Shown: positions 1 through 14,731, numbered from the stretch's first letter. The stretch: DNA of 64,000 nucleotides from Pisaster brevispinus (GCA_023634235.1 JAMKCF010000001.1:29740920-29804919), one strand, 5' to 3'. A program made the numbers and translations. The notes: generated from the sequence alone by a model not told the origin.

Positions 1-310
1 CTTCAATTCACCATTTGTGATTTGGAGGGGGAATGCTATAAGGAAAATGTATATCCCAGTGGGAATTGATTATTGATTACTTAAACTACCGTCAATTAAT
101 TATGTGGTCCTTTCTGTTTGATTATAACTCTAACCTTTAACAACAATAGGCCGATCGATATGTCCTTTAAAAAATCGCTTATCTAACTCCCACGCCGCCT
201 GAGGGCGTCTGCCAATAAATAAAAAAAAACCTGTCTGATACCTTGTAGCCTTGTCACACAGACAAGCGGCGAATGCTTGCGGGTACCAGTCGAACCTTCA
301 GCATACCCTT

Positions 311-318
311 TTTCGCGC
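311..318 (+). promoter_or_regulatory. E2F-type site in WDR76 upstream region
   Basis: TTTCGCGC fits the E2F consensus TTTSSCGC exactly and lies about 120 bases before the ATG at 438. A second GCGCGC cluster follows at 331-338, in a short CpG-containing stretch of otherwise AT-rich DNA. No TATA box is evident. The transcription start is unknown. Confidence 0.5.
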
Positions 319-437
319 GTAATATCGAATAGCGCGCGTTACATAACATTTTCTTTTTTGGTTACAAAACTCAAGAAGTTAAGTGAAAAGAAAGCATGCT
401 CGGAATTGCCGAATTCTACAAATCCTCCCCGAAAACC

Positions 438-500
438 ATGCCAAAAGGAAAGAGAGCCCCGAGTGCAGTGGCAAATAGTATCGTGACGAAGAAACGAATG
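438..500 (+). CDS. WDR76: WDR76 coding exon 1
   Basis: The exon encodes MPKGKRAPSAVANSIVTKKR plus M and ends in phase 0 at the strong donor ATG|gtaagg. The ATG at 438 (context aaaccATGcc) is preferred. The in-frame ATG at 396 (context aaagcATGct) would add 14 residues. The basic, lysine-rich peptide would suit a nuclear protein. Confidence 0.75.
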
Positions 501-3500
501 GTAAGGGAAAATCACGGTGGTATTTTGACGGAGAAAACCGACGAAGGCTGGAACTGGAATTCGCAAGTTGTTATTCAAAAGTTGAAGTTGACGAGTGTCG
601 TCGTCAAACATGTGCACGGCATGCTTGAGACATGTCAATGCACTGGTGATGACGAGAGATGTGACATGGTAATTTGTATGGATAACGTCAGGCTTTGGTA
701 GTGATGTAGTTTGCTTTTGTGTGTGTACTGTATGTCTTTACTTTAGAGTTTATTAAAAGCAGCTGATTTTGTTTTTCTGCATTTTCAAAGTTTGTTTTTC
801 ATGTTTTGTGTGTGTGCTGACTGTCAGGGTGACTCACTGACTGTGTCTTTTGACTAGAGTTTAAAGCAACAACTGCCAACTGCCCGCGGTGATTTTGTTT
901 TTCTGCAGTTTCAAAGTTTAGGTGATTTTGTTTTTCTGCAGTTTCAAAGTTTGGTAATGCTAGTATTAGTAATACCAAGCTTTAAAAAACTGCAGAAAAA
1001 CAAAATCAGTCATGTCAGTTGCTAATAATATATTAAGATAGGGGCTAAACCATGTAGACTCAGTAACTGGGGTGCTGTACTCCTTTAAAAAAATAATAAT
1101 AATTTGACACATGTGGTCGTACTTACTTTTAAAAAAACACAGTACGACAGCAGGTACAGGCACACCCAACTGGGTATAGATACCTGCTTAAAAGTTAGAT
1201 AGGGGACTGTTGAGCAGTACTGTTGTTAGTAACACTAGTCAGTGTTACCTGTACAGACAGTTACAGCCATTATGACTTTTGTAAAAGAAAGCCATAACAG
1301 TAACACTAACATTAACAGTAACACTACAGCCCAACAAGGTGGGCTAGCATATCTGGAGCATGGGCCTCCTGTGCCATGTGTGCCTGTGACTGTGTAGGCT
1401 GTAGCCTAGTCCACCTTGTTGGGCTGTTATGGCTCTCTTTTAACATCGGGATAAAACCTAGCTGTAGCCTTAGGTACTACTATTACTAAGTAGGATGCTA
1501 GACCCACCCATTGGGGCACTGTACTCCTAAAAAAAAAATATTGTTGGTATCTGCGTTCATACTGTGACTACCGCAGATGTCAACATTTTCCATTCCTACT
1601 TCCATGCTTGCTTATTGCTGCACTTTTTGATGTTTATTTATTGCCGTTGCAGTAGTCTCTAGAAAATGTGTGTCCTTGCAAAGGGCAAAAAAGGGGGTCC
1701 TACTAAATACCGTCAACACGAATTGCACCGTCAACACACCGTCAACACATCCAAAAAACGTTATAATTATGCAGAAGCAGTATTGGAACCTTAAATACAG
1801 GTCAATACAACATTTGGCTTAACAACAGGAGGTTAAACGTCTCAAATTTGTCATTTTCAGTTCACAAAAATTTTCCCTGCGTGAAGAAAAACCTCCATTT
1901 TCATAAATGAATGTAACCTAAACCAATGGAACTTCTCCTTTAGTCCAAAGTTAACAGTTCTATGCCTCTTTTGTTGAATTAGAACTTATTTTGGGTGTGT
2001 TGACGTTGTGTTGACGGTACTGATCGTGTTGATGGTGTGTTGACGGTATTTAGTAGGACCGCAAAAAAGGTGCTGTATCGAAAAACCACTTTTTCATTTT
2101 TTTTAAAACAAAATACTACACCCAGATAACATGAATGATTTTGATCGCAATGTGTGAAAAGTGGTAGTCGGATTCAGCATCTTTTCCTTAAAGCTAGTGG
2201 TAAGATGCTGTACGTAAGTGGGTAGAGTTGTGCGTTGGTTCTATCTTATGCCACAAGTGTTTGTCTCCGGGTCGTCCGGTTTTCCTCCCTCTGGAAAAAT
2301 CCAACACTTTCTGTGCCCCTTGGTCATAAATGGGTGGATGTGACCGGCTACCAAAGGCGCCTTTTCATGCCTGGGGCTTAACCATGTTGCAGGCACATTC
2401 TTTGCAATTCAGCTTGACAGCGGCAAGTTATTGTTGCTAGCATTACATCATGGGAATTTGCATCCATGCCCCTGGGGGTTACCTTGGTGCCCTCCTTTAA
2501 AATGCTCAAGAATAATTGTTTGTTTTTCTCAAGAAGCTGCCCTTTACTAAGGAAAAACTGCCCTGCCCGTGCAACAGGCCTACACTGAAGCAGTCCCCTG
2601 TGTTTTTGTAATTGTCCAAATGATAAAAATAATTAAATAATAAGTTGGTGATCTCGTTTTCAGACTAGAAGCTCATTTGCTCCGACGGACGAAAACAGAG
2701 CAGCTGTCGACGTCAAAATAGAGAATGAAGTGCAGAAGTCGGGTAGGGGAGGTTCTCGCAGGCCAACGGAGGTCAAACAGGAAAAAATGGACCTCATTAT
2801 GAAGGAAGAAGAGGAGCAGTTGCTTGGCAACCAAGGAAGCGACGATGAAGATTCGGACGACGTAAGTTATTAATATAACTAGTTTTTATATAGGCCTAGC
2901 ACTTTATCTACAGACATCTCAAAGCGCTTATTTTTTATTTTTGTAACAGGTTTTTTATGTTTTTGAAATATGGGACCAAATTATTTAGCACCTTAACAAG
3001 GTGCGTATTCAGGAGCCACTCCTAGAAACACACGGGCAAACCCCTTCTCTTGGTGCTGTAAGTGTAACTGGTTTCTTTTACATGCATTAAACAACACACA
3101 GGACCTAGGCCTAAAGCCGCGTTTGCATTGGACTTCTTGTCCCTGTTAAGTTAACATTGTTAAGTTACCGCGACTCGAATCGGCCTGTTAAGTTAACAGC
3201 GCTGTGGCGGTAATTTACCACCCCGGTAAGTTACCGGCTGTTCGCACTTGGACTTAATATCGGTAAGTTAACAATTTGCGGCGGTAAGTTAACCATTTTA
3301 AGTTCAATGCGAACGCGGCTTAAGCTTTTCGTCCCATCCAAAGAAAGTTTTGAGCAAATAGGAATAGCCAATTGGTTAGAGTTGATTCCAACTGTACAAA
3401 TTTCATGGGGCTGTTGGTCTGGCATAGTGGATTCTTTCCTTGCCTTCCACCTCTAGGACTCGGATTCGAATCCCGCTGAGGGGCACTATGTAGATTGGGT

Positions 3501-6500
3501 TTTCAATCCCTGCCTGATTGCATGGATTTTTCCTGGAATAATTCTCTGGGATTTTCCTCCCACATCTAAAACTGGAACTTCCTTCCTTGTCTTCTTTCCA
3601 TGGGGTTCTTGGCTAGTATAGTGATTAAGTTCGCTTTTATGAGAATCCTTGGCTGCATTACAGGAATTGATAAATGAAATGAAATGAAATGAAATTCGCC
3701 GAAGCTTCCTGAACATATAAAACATGTTGTGGAATTGCATAACAACTTATTTTGGTTACAATTTACATGTACAATTTGAAAATACATGGCAGACAGTTGC
3801 ATTGTTTGCCAGAGTGGAAGGTGGCCCTGTACATTGTCTTTAATAGGTGTTTGCTTCTCGGAACACCACAAAATAAATGGTTTCAAATTTGTTTGTTTTC
3901 TTTTTCACTTTTATTTATACAATTTATTTTTAAAACTTTGACAGGACTCAGACGACTACGAGAAGAGGAGACTTCAGAACATCCAGGAAAACAAACAGTT
4001 CTTTGAATCCTTGGGCATTTTAAAGGTAAAATTCTGACGATTGTAGACAAGTAATAATCCACATGGGAAACCGACTGAGTAAATTTGTAATAAGTTTGGG
4101 TCGAACAAAGAAAAATTGACTAGAGCGGGACTTGAACCTGGGACCTCCAGATTAACTGGCACTCTACTAGCTGAGCTATTTAGCCCTCATGTTGGCGGTT
4201 GTGCTTCAGGGCTGCATGACAACAAAATCTTGTGGACCTTTTTCTTGTGAAACACTTTGAAAATGGCCTCTCCAAAGTCCTGGTAATACTATAGAGGACG
4301 CTCTTTAATTGTAATCACCCATGTTGGTACCCTCCAGCTAGAGATACAGACATTTGGCTACATCATCCTGATGCCTTCAACCTGCAGTGTTTTGACAATA
4401 ACTTGACCATACCAGCGTTCTCCTTTAGCAGTGGTCTGCTGGCTGAATACCAGTTATAACTTCTGGGGGACCAGTCAAAGTTATGTCCAATAGGTCCTGC
4501 TGGTTCTTTCATTGCTTCCAAATGCTACATGTAAACCACTGTCTGCACTGGTTTCAGACTGAAGTACCATACAAAACAAAAGAGATTTGGGGACCAGTGA
4601 AAAATGTGGACCAGTGAAAAATGTGGACCAGTGAAAAGGCTGGCACACTATTGAAATGATAAACTAACTGGTCCTGCTGATCAGTCACTGAAAAAAATGA
4701 CGGAAACTTTGCACCAACCCCTCCTGAATAAGGAACTTTTTGGAATGCTAGGTGGCAGCAGACTTACCAGGTAATTTCATTGTTCTCGTAATGTGCGCAT
4801 GCTCAGAATTACGTAAACAATGGAAATCTACCTGATAAGTCTGCTGCCACCTTTCAAATATTCAATTCAATTCAAATATGGTTTATTCATTTAAAAAATA
4901 CATATATTGCAGCCACAGGGCTGAATTGCATATGTGTTAACAGAGATAATTTACATACCTAGCATTCCAAAGTCTCCCATTTGTCTAATTTTTTTTTTTA
5001 ATTGTCAAGTTTGCCCAACCTGCTTGAAATACCATCCATGAGACATTTTTGTCATGGTCGTATTGGTTTTAATGTTTATATTCTTTGCTTTAATGTTATC
5101 TACAGACCAAAAGCACGCTGTCTACGCCGGTGTCAGCCCAGAAAAATACCGCCGTCGTCAGAGGACTGAAAAGGTGATTTTGATCAGTGAGGGAAGAATA
5201 GATTTTTAAGTCTGCTGCCACTGACATAAATAAAGTCTCTTGCACCGAAAGCTTCTAAAAAGTCTATGCACTCGAGCTCTGTTTGTCAAGATGTAGAAGA
5301 CTTCCACAATAGAGCAAATTCGTGTGCCTTTTTTTCGTCAATGTAAATCATGATTTAAATCACGCAGGTGTGGTTTGGTTTTTTCCTTGAACATGTCTAG
5401 TCAATCAACTAGTCCTAATAGTTGGTCGTTGTATTTTTTAAGCAGGTTTTTTTATGCAAAGTTTTTTTATGCAATTTCGTCTCTAATAAAAGCCACTCTT
5501 GGTAAGGAGCTACAAGAAGAAAATATTTAAGATGAAAATAACTCCAGGGGGAAGCTGAAGGCAGAAATTGATATTCCTCTTAAAACAGTCTAGATTGTAG
5601 GATGGAGGGAAACATGCACAGAGTTCAAAAGAGATGCAGTGCGTGGAATAAAGCTGTTGGAATGGCTTTTTGTTCTACATCTCAGCAAAGCAAGAGTGTA
5701 TGGGAGAGACCAAGCAGAAAGCCTGGTGTCACGCTCAAACACCCTGATAGGAGGAACCAGGTGGGACACAATGGTGGGACACAATGGTGGCACATTTATC
5801 ATGAAAATATCTGTAGAAAAGACAGAGACTGGCTACAGACCTACAGTGGGAAAGAGGTTGAGGCTGACAATTAACGTAATCATTAATGAAACAAATTGTA
5901 GGCATCTCGTTTTCATGTTTAACCGGGGCTTGATTTCACTAAGAGCTAAGATTAATCTGAACTTCGAACTAATCTTAACTTCTAAACAAAATGTGATGTC
6001 ACAAAACAAATTACTATGGCAATATTGACATCTCATCCGGAGATGAATCTTAATGCTTTGTGAAATGCAGCCCAGGCATTTTATATATCAACCTAATTTA
6101 CTGCAAATTAGGGCAAACTCTCGCAGTTCAAGTTCAACTTTGACATCATGAGATTTTCCATTTAGGGAGAAGAAACCACCTGTTGTTATACCAAGACGTC
6201 CGCCATCCTTGCGTCTCCGTAGACTTGACCCAAAAGGGGCAGCACTACCAGACCTACCAGAACCACCAGCCCCGCTCTGGGTTGAAGAAGTTAATTTTCA
6301 TGTATGTACAAGTTATGTATGTGTGTCTGTCTGTCTGTCTGTCTAGCCATTTTCACTCCATGTGTAAAGCAGATGTGAAAATTGTCTGCTTTTTTCAGTA
6401 ATAATAGTGCCATACAAAACTGGAAAACACTGGACAAAGTTAAAGATCAACTTGAACCAAATCACTCTATTTAACTTATTTGACTATAGATCCTTGTTTG

Positions 6501-9500
6501 TTTTGTGTTTGGTTATTATATGGTCATAAGTTTCAAGTTTTCCTCCCTATGATTTTGTTGAAATTTTTGGAAAAACTAGCGTCCCCCCTTCCTTCTTTGA
6601 TTTTTGAACTAGTGTGTTTTTTTTTGTTCAGCCGTTGGTGGGGCCCGGCATGGTTTCCAGCGAATACCCATAAAAATGAAAAGTGAAGTCAACACTGAAC
6701 CTAGACACGGACTGGATGAAGGTTGTTTATCTTCGTTGCTATGCATTTTCCATTGTCTTGTTTGGATCGAGTCCATAGTGTGACATCACAGATCTGTTTG
6801 AATTCCTAAGTGCTTAGGGGCTTTTCTTGAAACTCTGCATTTTTGCCCAGCGTTGAACTGACCAAAATGTGTTATTTCTTTATATTATGAAACCATTTTT
6901 ATTGAGTTTGACCCAATTGTGTGTAATCATTACACATTCGTTTACCTTTCTATAAAAAAAGAATAATAATGTTAGTTTTGTTCAAGTTGATCTTTAAGTG
7001 TTGTTGGCCATTTCCTCGTTTGAAGAACCTCAAAACTAAATCGGTGTAAAATGCCTTTGTATTTTGTACCTTTTATACCGTGGCATGTCGTCGCCGAGTG
7101 GTCTAGTTTACCGGACCCAACCTCCGGTGTTGTCAGCAGCAGAGTGTGGGTTCGAATCCCGGTCATGACACTTGTGCCCTTGAGCAAGACACTTAACCAT
7201 AGTTTCTTCGTAAAAAGTTGGGAAAGTAGTGCATTCTGCTCTACCAGCCAGGCTCCTAGTTGATGATACCCATGCCTACATCCTTACGGATTAGGAAGGG
7301 GGTAACCCTGTTTCTGCCCCAGGAGCCAGTAGGTGGCAACGTGCCCCTGGTGACAGTTGATCTGGGTCAATAACCTAAAACAGTTGAGTGTAGCCCTCAC
7401 CTTGAAGTGGCTGTCCGGCCTTGTGATGTTAGGCAATATCTCATAAAACAAGTTAAAAAAATAGAAAATTAAAATTAAAAATTACCAACCCTTCAATTTT
7501 GTGTTCTTGATAGGCGAGAAAACCCTCTGGACCTCTGAAAATGAAACCGACCAACAGCGGCGCAGACGACAAAGGGCAGCTTTCCGTCCCCCTCATCAAA
7601 ACAGTTTCACAACTCTCAGAATTGACGTTGTCTTCCGATAGAGTCATATCGAAAGACCTGCTTGCCCTGACCAAAACGCTGCAGGGTCTGAAACTGGCTC
7701 CGGAGCACCTGGCCAAAGTGACAAAAGACAGAGTTTTCTCGGTTGCAGTACACCCGTCCGAGACGAAAGTCATTGCCTGTGCTGGTGACAAGTGGGGACG
7801 GATCGGAGTGTGGGATGTGGTAAGGTCTTTTCTCGTAACAGATGTTAACCCCCTTAGAGACCATTCATTTCTGTATAAAAACAGGCCTTGAACTTCGCTC
7901 TTGAAGGGGCACAGCAATTTTCCTCTGGTAAGGGGCACTCTATGAGGAAAATGTAAATTTGTATTGGAACTTTGCATTGGGCACCACGGCAATTGCTGTG
8001 GGTGCCGTGGGTTATTTCGAGGCCTGTAATAATCTCTTTATGTGCCAGACATCGCTTATCTTGTTTTTACTCTGTTATTTTCAGGGAAAAGGTCAGGAAA
8101 ATTATTAGGAAACGGAAAGATATGGGTTTGTGTTAGAATTGTAGAATTGGGAAAAATGTCAGTTTGGTACATTATTTTTTCTCTGTGACCTCTTGCTCTT
8201 GCTCTTGTTTTCAAATCTTGTGGCTGCTTGCGGTTGCTCTGGGCATTTCGGTACAAGCCACTTGTGGCCATTATAGTATCTAAAGGGTAAAATTTTACCC
8301 GTGCACAAATGTGTGTATTAAAGGTATTATACAGGATTGGTAGAGCTGACAAAATAGTCGCAGACAGTGTTCATGTTTTGTGTGATCAACCATAAACATG
8401 AAACATAAATTTGGGTTTAATCTGTTGTATGAGTCGGGAGAAAAATAGTGAAAAACCATGCAAAATTTTCAGCATATAAACATATTGTCCTCAGTTTTGG
8501 TTGTAGCAACCGAAATCAGCTGTTGCTTTTTTAAAGGTTTTCAGACACAGTTTTCTCTACTTCATTTCAGAGGAAAATATTTCTTGGAAAAAATGGTTCA
8601 AGTATGAACTTCATAATCAGTAAGCTTTCAGACTAAAATTAAACAATGGATTTTTATCCTTGCCAATCCTGTATAATACCTTACCACCTGGGCCCAATTT
8701 CATAGAGCTGCTTAAGCACAAAAAGTAGCTAAGCACAACAAAATTATGCTTACAAGAACAAGGTTACCAGTCAAACTACCATGTCACATGTACAATTTGT
8801 GACTGATATCCTGCTCATGTCTGCTTAGCAGACACTTGTTAAGCGATAATTTCTGCTTAAGCAGCTCTATGAAATTGGGCCCTGGTTCAGAGTCGCTCCA
8901 AACCAAATAGATTAGGAGGGATTCTAGTTCGACCCAAATAAATTTCTGATTCAGACAGGTGAACTTAACATAACATTTACATTAGTTTTGGCTCATGACT
9001 AGATCAATGTCTGAAACCAAGACGCTCTAGAGTCGTTTTGGAACAGACAATCTTTTTACTCTAGTTCGGCCAGGCTTTAGAGTGTTAATCAGTCACTGAA
9101 ACTCTTGTTTTACAGAATTCCCAGGATGGTGATGATGGCGTGTATCTCTTTGAACCCCACTCTCGGCCCATCTCTTGTCTCCAGTTTGCCCCGAGCAATC
9201 CGTCCAAACTCTACTCCTGCAGCTACGACGGCACCATCCGATGCGGCGACTTTCAGAAAGGTCTCTTTGCTGAGGTTTGTACTCTTCCACAAACCAATGA
9301 TGTACCATGCTTCTTAAAAACTAGATGAAATTAAAATACTCTCCCGAAAGCTAATGATGTACCATCCCTTTGTGATCATTTCTTGAAAACTAGAGGATTG
9401 GAATGAATGTACTCTTCCAAAAACCGACTTCAAACTAATTTAGGTGTCTTTCTCAATGATTTACAGAATTTTCTGACAGGGCAGCTTAGTATAACTATGT

Positions 9501-12500
9501 ATAGAACACCGAACATGAATATTTGCAAATAACAGACACTGAATCCAGAAGACAATGCAGACTAAAGGTGAGTTTTAGTGTGACACTAAACGGAAACTGC
9601 ACTGTCTGGTATAAAATGTGTTGTATCAGCGAGGGTTTTTCAACAGAATTTCAGTATTCACTCTCTGTTTAGTTTCAAATATTCAATACGTTTATTCTAC
9701 ATCATGTTGTAAAACTGTCATTTTGGGGAATTTGTGTAAACTTTTGAGAAAGACACTTACTTCACATAAAAAGTTTAAAAGACTACAGTTTTTTTTCATG
9801 TCTTTGTGAACAGAACATTGCTCTACCAGCGTCCCAGCAATGGCGGCGTGGCGTGTAGCACTTGCGTGTACGGGCTAAAAAATAAGGTCGGTCTGTATAG
9901 GCCGATGTTTCTTGTAAACTAGGGTACTGAACCAACCCTTCAAGTGAAATGAAATGTTCTTATCAATAAGAATTGTTCGTCTCTCCTTCTGTGTGTCTTT
10001 AGGTGTACACCACGGACGTTAAGGAGGATATTTACTGCAGCCATTTTGACTTTCTCAGTGCCGATGGAGCCAAGCTGTTAGTCAGCCAGAACTACTGTCG
10101 ACAGGGACACGTTCAAATAAATGACACCAGGCTCCGATGGTAGGTGTCAAGAAAACACCTGGGCCCAGTTTCATAAGAGTTCGTTAGACCGAAAATGTTG
10201 CTTAACAATTTCCTGCTAAGCAAAAAAATTGAGCAGGATACCAATCACAAATGGTACATGTGAAATGGTATTTTGGTTGGTTACCTCATTCTGGCATAGT
10301 TTTCTTGGGCTTGGCTACTGTTTGTGCTTAAGCAGCTATATGAAATTGGGCACTGGTTAGTTTTAACCACAAGGCTCGCTGATTATATATTTATTTATTT
10401 ATTTTATTTATTTTTTTAAAAATTTCAACTGGGTGGTTGTAATAACCAGTCGTGGAAACAATTATTCATTGAACTCAACTAACTTTATTTGTACGTGACT
10501 GACTGATCAACAAAAGCCATTTTGTAACACAACAACAACACTAAACAATAACAACCAAGAGAGGGCACTATACAGAATATAGACTTTGCAAGTTACTACA
10601 GTGGTCCATTCAGTTGCAACCACTGGTTTCCCATAAGTCTTTTTCCAGTTTGTGTCCTAACTGGCATGTCTTTGACTCAAGCTCTGGTGTTTCTGATCAG
10701 AAGAGTCCCGGTCTTGACACTTGTGTCCTTAAGCAAGACACTTAACCATGATTGCTTCGTCTTTCCAATGGGACGTAAAGCCGTTGGTCCTGTGTGTTGT
10801 GTAATTCATGTTAAAGAAACCCAAGTGATGAATCACAAGGGAAACTGACGGTGTACATTTTAAATAATTTGGGGTTGGGTTGAACAAAGACAAATTGACT
10901 AGAGGGGGTTTTGACCAACGACCTTCGGATTATTGTGCCACTGCTCTACCGAATGAGCTACCCAGCCCTATGTAGGCAGTCTTCCTATTTTGTCGACATC
11001 TTTGTTGGGGGTTGTCAGGCAAAAACCAAACAACCTCAAACTACTGTGTAGCCAGGGATCACACCTAAATATTACGATACAACCTGGGAAGCGGCAGCAG
11101 AGGGATCACCTTAAAGAGATGCAATTTTTTATTTAGTTTGATAAAAGAATTCACAGACTTCAAACTAATACCATCAAGGCCACAGCTGACACCATTATTC
11201 AGTTGATTTGGGTCCGGTGCTCTTAACCGCTCGGCCACGACACACCAAATGAAAGGGATAAATGAGATGTATGTGACGAGGAGGAAGGGGAGGACGTTTG
11301 TTGAAAAAAGAAAAAAGACAAACCCTGAGAGATGACAGCTCTTTGGTGGGCAGGGTTGGGCAGTCGGGTTGGTGTAGTGGTCTCTTTCCTCGCCTCTAGG
11401 ACCCCGGTTCAAAGTTCATTGGGGGCACTAGGTGGGTCAGGTTTTTAGTCCCTAACTGACTGTGTGGGTTTCCCGGGAATAAGTCTCTGGGGTTTTTCTC
11501 CCACATCTGAAACTGAAACTTCCTTACCTTTCCTCCATTGGATTCTGGGCTAGTAGAGTGATTAAGTTTGCTTTTCTTGCTTCACAAAACCAGAATGAAT
11601 AAAATGAAGTAAAACATCTTGAACAAACGAAATTGGATGAAATGTTTGTTGTTGTTTTTCTTTTCTCATGCAGTCTCAAATCTCAAGCCGGTTTTTTCCT
11701 TCAATCCCGGTCGATCAAGACAGTTCACGTTAATCCAACCAACTCCAATCACTTTGTCACTGCTGCTTCTGATGGGTAAGTATTTACGTGTATGTCAATC
11801 AAAGACACAGAGCCCGTAGATTGCTCAACTACGCTCTGTGTGTTGCTAGTGGGCATGGCTTGTCAATACCACATGACTGGCTTCCAGGTCTGTAACCAAG
11901 GTCAGGCGCACAAACAGGCGGGGCAGGGTGGGGCAGGGTGGGGCAGGGTGGGGCGGATGGCCCCCATTCTCAGAAATGAAATAAAAAAGATGAAAAAGTC
12001 TGCCCGAAGGGTTTTTAAATGGTGTGTGGGGAAAAAATGGTAAGCGCAGAAATGGACCAAACGGCTTGAATTTGGCCTTCAGTTTCAAAAGATTTCCAAC
12101 TCCCCCTCTCCTGTGACAGGCGGCACTAATGCACACTTTTTTTTTTCTGTTTGCCCCCACCCCCCCATCCAAAAAAAAAGCAACATTCCTGTATACGGTT
12201 TGCGGGACATGCATTGTGCATTTGCCACATTTTTATAGGTTGATCTATAGAACATCTGTATTGCAAGTGAAATACTTGTCATGTGATATTTTGCCGTGCA
12301 CATGCAAATTCATGGCATTTTTATAAAATGGCTGCACGTTGCTCGTGTCCATAGAATATAGGTACTACTGTTTGTAAACAGGTATTACTGACCCTTTGCC
12401 CAGGTGCTACTGACCTGAATAGTTTACTGACCGGTGCCCAGTACCGACTTGTACCCAGGTATTAATGACTTGTACCCGGGTATTAATGACCTTTACTCAG

Positions 12501-14691
12501 GTATTACTGACCTTTTTCCAGGTATTACCGACCTGCACCCAGATATTACTGACCCGTGCCCTTGACCTGTACCCAGGTATTATTAATGGCCTGTACCCAT
12601 CTATTGCTGACCTGTACCCAGGTATTTTTGACCCTTGCCCAGGTTTAATTGACCCATACCCAGGTGTTATTGACGCATGCTTGGGTGTTATCGACCAGTG
12701 TTCGAGTATAACTGACCAGTGTCCATGTGTTGTCATTCTTGTTTCAATTCAATAAAGATTGTCAAATATTCTGTTTAATCCTCCCCCCCCCCCGTCTCCT
12801 CTCAGCACTGTTGCATTATGGGATATTCGAAACCTCAAGGATCACGGTCTGTGCAAGAGCATCTCTTCCATTTCGTTCCATCGCTCTACGTCGTCTGCTT
12901 ATTTCTCCCCTTTGACAGGACGCAAGATCGTCGCAACTTCTTTGGATGACAAAATCAGGTACGTATTGTGAGAGTTCATTTTTAGTCACTGACCTTTTTA
13001 CTGAAAGTGTTATATTACCTCACATGCTCGAGCCATGTTTAAAAATCTATGTAAAAGCTTGAAAATCAAATGCGAAAAAAATAGTTAATAGCCTGACGTT
13101 TCAATCGAAGCACAGTCTTTCTTGAAGGCTAAATGACAGCACAACACAACACACTTAAACAAGTATGATGGTGTAACAGAAGCAGTCAAGTGGAAAGAAA
13201 TGACAAGAGAGAGAGAGGCAGAAATCACACAGAAAAAGCAAGGGATGAACAATGAAGGAGACGAAGGGGGTAGAGGTAAAGGGCTGATTTAACCACAAAG
13301 AGGTTGGAAACACAAATGACAAAATCAAAGGTGGGAAGAGGAAGAAAAAGTAATTAATTCGAAATGAGACGGACTAAAAAAGGGGATATCTGTGGGAAAA
13401 GAGACAGCAAAGCCAGAAAATAAGAACAATCTAAGTAAAATAACCATTTCCGAAAGCTGTGCGGAAAAAGTCCGTAATCGGATGTTTTCTAAATGATGCT
13501 AGTGTTTAATTTTAGTCTTAAGAACTTTTGTAGGAGCAGTTGATTCTCTTCAAGTGGGACAGATAGGGGAATTGTGCCCTTGGATGATACCAGCATGGAG
13601 TTTGGTATACGGTCAGAGCATGTCATGAGAAAGATATTTGGCTGCAGGGGCACCTTAGATTTGTCCTTTGACAGAATATAGATAAAATAACGAGCATTTT
13701 TGAAAATGGCTGCCATTGCTTGTTCTACCTAAAAAAAAAAGTCAAAATTTAAATGGCCTCATAGACAAATAACTTTCTCATGACAAACTCTGATTGTGTG
13801 CCATATTCCATGCTTGAATCATCAAAGACACCATTCCTTCACCTACCTATCATACTATCTAGACTAGTCAACATCTATCGTTATTTTTCTTCTCCTGTTT
13901 CCAAAGATTTCTGACAGTGGCTGAGAATGGCAAGATGGAAGTCCAAACATCTATCAGGTAAGTGGTTTTTTTTTAAATACTTTTATCATGGCTTGGTTTC
14001 CGCCAAGCTATGCCAGGCACGTGTCTGCACACACCGGACAGTAAACTTATCTGCTGGTTGTCCTGGGGTCGATTTCACAAAGCAATAAAATCCATCATAA
14101 GACAAATTGTCAGTATCACCATAGTGATTTACATTATGACATCACACTTTACTAAGCAACTACGATTGATTTGCAGTTACGATCAATCTTAGCTCTTTTA
14201 GAAATCGGCCCCTGGACTAATGTTGACAAGGTCCCTAAATAAGTCATAGGCAGAGAATAATAACAGGCAAATTATAAACCTAGATGCACAACCCTCGTGG
14301 CGTGTCATGGCCGAGCGGATAAGATCACTGGACTCAAGCTCTGGTGTTTCTGATCAGCAGGGTGTGGGTTCGAGTCCTGGTCGTGACACTTGTGTCCTTA
14401 AGCAAGACACTTAACCATGATTGCTTGATGGGACGTAAAGCCGTTGGTCCCGTGTGTTGTGTAACGCACGTAAAAGAACCCAGTGCACTTATCGAAAAGA
14501 GAAGGGGTCTGCCCCGGTGTTCCTGGTTTAATTGGCAGCATATTGCACCACAGCACCTTGTAAACCATTACATGGTGCTATGTAAAGGAGTAGGTCTCAT
14601 ACTTCAAACGTAGCCCCACATACCTTGCAGGAGAAAACTTAATGTTGAAGCACCTTGAGCGTCACTGAGTGACGGATATGAGCGCAATAGC

Positions 14692-14731
<40 letters not shown>

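Noticed and set aside
6632..6706. Possible extra WDR76 exon between exons 5 and 6 (acceptor tttgttcag)
   Set aside because: Only one frame is open, it needs phases that neither neighbour offers, and the donor candidates are weak. Exons 5 and 6 join in phase and match the family without it.
12465..12755. 96-codon open frame on the plus strand in WDR76 intron 9
   Set aside because: It follows the 21-bp minisatellite period; the peptide is only the repeat translated.
14299..14390. Functional tRNA gene (Leu/Ser-like)
   Set aside because: A- and B-boxes are present, but the acceptor stem does not close and the sequence recurs as a SINE head many times in the window.
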